The notes beneath the pieces are model-generated. The model was given only the letters and a program-made list of their open reading frames with translations. It was not told where the DNA came from and ran no database searches. Shown here in pieces: positions 56,031 to 64,000 of a stretch of 64,000 bases of DNA (position 1 is the stretch's first letter; the number at the start of each line of letters is the position of its first letter). Origin of the DNA: Amorphochlora amoebiformis. Taxonomy: Eukaryota; Cercozoa; Chlorarachniophyceae. Made by a program: the position numbers and the translations under genes. The stretch spans positions 1,240,001 through 1,304,000 of the forward strand of contig BAAHQB010000004.1 of NCBI GenBank assembly GCA_054601695.1, read 5' to 3'.

Positions 56031-57055
56031 CATATATCATGATATACTAGATATACTACATACTGGTCTAGATAATCTAAATAATAGTAGAATATTATGC
56101 ATAGATACATGTGTGTACCAGCCTAAGTTGACTGTGTGCGCCGACAAGACGTGTAAAATTTGGTGTAACTCTCCGTATACGCATACGTACGCATACACTC
56201 TATTGAGCATATGTACACTGAGTATGTACGTACCTCTAATACCTTGTGCGTCAATGAGATCGATAATATGATGTACGTACGTCTAGTACGTGTACGTATA
56301 CGTATACGTACGTATGCGTATACGTATACGTATTTTACGTATTTTTGTCATACGTACGGGTACATACTGAGTGCAATATACGTGTACGCATCATACGCTA
56401 GATACGTACGAAGAAACTCATGACACCACAGCGGTCGTGAGAGTCTCAGTAAGTTATGATGTACAGAGAATGAACCCAAACTCTAACTTAAATGCTACAA
56501 TATATTCACATGTAAACTTCGATAGAGACAAAAAATTTTAAACTTTCAACAGGTGGCCATGCACGCAGCATGAAACTAAACCGTCTGACGCAATGCCCGA
56601 GGCAGCCGAAAACTTGAAAATTCTGAAAATAATTCAACTTTGCATTCGGATTGTGACTCGAGAAACGAGATTCAAGCTCAGGGCCTGCCGGGGGGACGCA
56701 TGGAATCTAGGTCGGTGGTGGTTAGACCACCCTGTTGAGGAGATGCGGAGAAGGAAGAGAGATAGATAGATGTAATTTTTTCAATTAAATTTTCAATTAT
56801 GAGAAGGGAGAGAGTTAGCCAAAAGCAACCGAAAAAAAAAAAAAAGTGATTATTTTATTATTACATAGTGTTCGATTATTTACATTAGGAAAAAGAAAAG
56901 AATGAATATGATTTGTGATAGGAAGAAGAAAGGGGGAAGGGGAGAGGGTGGGGGGGGGGGGGGGGGGGAGAGGAGAGATAGAGGTTGATATTGAGAAGCG
57001 GAGACGAGGGCAAGAGGCATGTTTATATCGGATTGGCCGCAGTTCCCTGATATAT
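55582..57055. other. Non-repetitive region with a TACGTA-rich segment
   Basis: Apart from a (TA)n at 55971-56027 this stretch is unique. 56160-56412 is unusually rich in TACGTA, CGTATACG and related palindromes. 56660-56760 is GC-richer, with GGTGGTGGTTAGACCACC as a small hairpin. A poly-G run lies at 56951-56968. No open frame of coding character, tRNA or rRNA was found. Confidence 0.6.
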
Positions 57056-58900
<1,845 letters not shown>

Positions 58901-58932
58901 AAACTGAAAATATACTGAAATAATATCTCATA

Positions 58933-58989
<57 letters not shown>

Positions 58990-59044
58990 CATATATACAT
59001 ATATAAAAAACAAACACATCTAAAAAAAATCCAAACATAAATAC

Positions 59045-59090
<46 letters not shown>

Positions 59091-59118
59091 ATTCTCAATT
59101 TTTTCAAAAATTTGACAG

Positions 59119-59228
59119 TTAGCGAAAACTTTATATCTTCGATGATAGGGAGAGGAAAAATCAGACGCACAGTTTCGTATTTTTTGGTGCACGTGAGGGT
59201 ACGGGGAGCCCACAGTTTGGCAGAGGAG
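59119..59228 (+). CDS. Single exon of an unidentified plus-strand gene
   Basis: A 110-bp segment with an AG acceptor (TTTGACAG), a GTATAA donor and an open frame with two bases in and phase 0 out: [18 protein letters not shown], then [18 protein letters not shown]. The basic/hydrophobic alternation looks protein-like and it sits in non-repetitive DNA, but no partner exon could be attached with confidence. A run of G (59240-59256) follows the donor. The candidate next acceptor at about 59876 gives an immediate stop in phase. Family not recognised. Confidence 0.4.
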
Positions 59229-59229
59229 G

Positions 59230-60362
<1,133 letters not shown>

Positions 60363-60376
60363 TGTATAAATAATAC

Positions 60377-63928
<3,552 letters not shown>

Positions 63929-64000
63929 CTGGATGATACATACATATATATGTATATATATATATATATTTATATTATATATATATATATATGTATATTT

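Overview
This window looks like nuclear DNA of a photosynthetic eukaryote. The genes are split by GT-AG introns. Several introns hold internal TTAGGG/CCCTAA arrays, and (TA)n microsatellites fill most of the non-coding DNA. The one gene without visible introns (15143-16135, minus) is a chlorophyll a/b LHCII protein. Its leader reads as a signal peptide followed by a basic, Ala/Ser-rich transit region, which is the pattern for a green secondary plastid. A chlorarachniophyte is my best guess; a green alga or a green dinoflagellate is not excluded.

Layout. 963-14191 (+): 3' part of a gene of at least 21 exons for an octotricopeptide-like (OPR) organelle RNA-binding protein. 15143-16135 (-): LHCII. 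17803-27423 (-): a 12-exon UFM1-specific protease with an N-terminal ubiquitin-interacting-like motif. 27784-29271 (+): a two-exon Cys/His-rich, Gln-rich nuclear-type protein that shares a 360-bp divergent promoter region with the protease gene. 30149-41734 (-): a bestrophin-family anion channel with about 14 well-phased exons. 42538-46433 (+): a CLASP-like TOG-domain microtubule protein. 46707-49412 (+): proline-rich exons, either the CLASP tail or a separate gene. 49737-52103, 53675-55581 and 59119-59228 (+): partial unidentified gene models. 60377-63928 (-): exons of a coiled-coil gene that runs off the right edge.

Exons were found as islands of non-repetitive sequence with AG/GT borders. 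Each main model was tested by checking that intron phase stays consistent from exon to exon and that the joined protein keeps family motifs. For the protease this recovers GWGC, DPH and GWK in order. For bestrophin it recovers the FG-DE-EDPF signature. For OPR it recovers about ten repeats of the xPQ-x-ANTLWALxKL type.

The most unusual property is structural. At least fourteen exon ends in four or five genes have been copied, together with their splice site, into the adjoining TA-rich or TTAGGG-rich intron. There are one to eight extra copies each, always on the intron side of the true exon. This produces strings of decoy 5' or 3' splice sites. In several introns the telomere-like repeat itself forms the splice-site context (donor AAG|GTTAGGG, acceptor AACCCCTAAG|). 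No transposase, reverse transcriptase, CRISPR array or rRNA was recognised. One tRNA-derived, SINE-like element is present.
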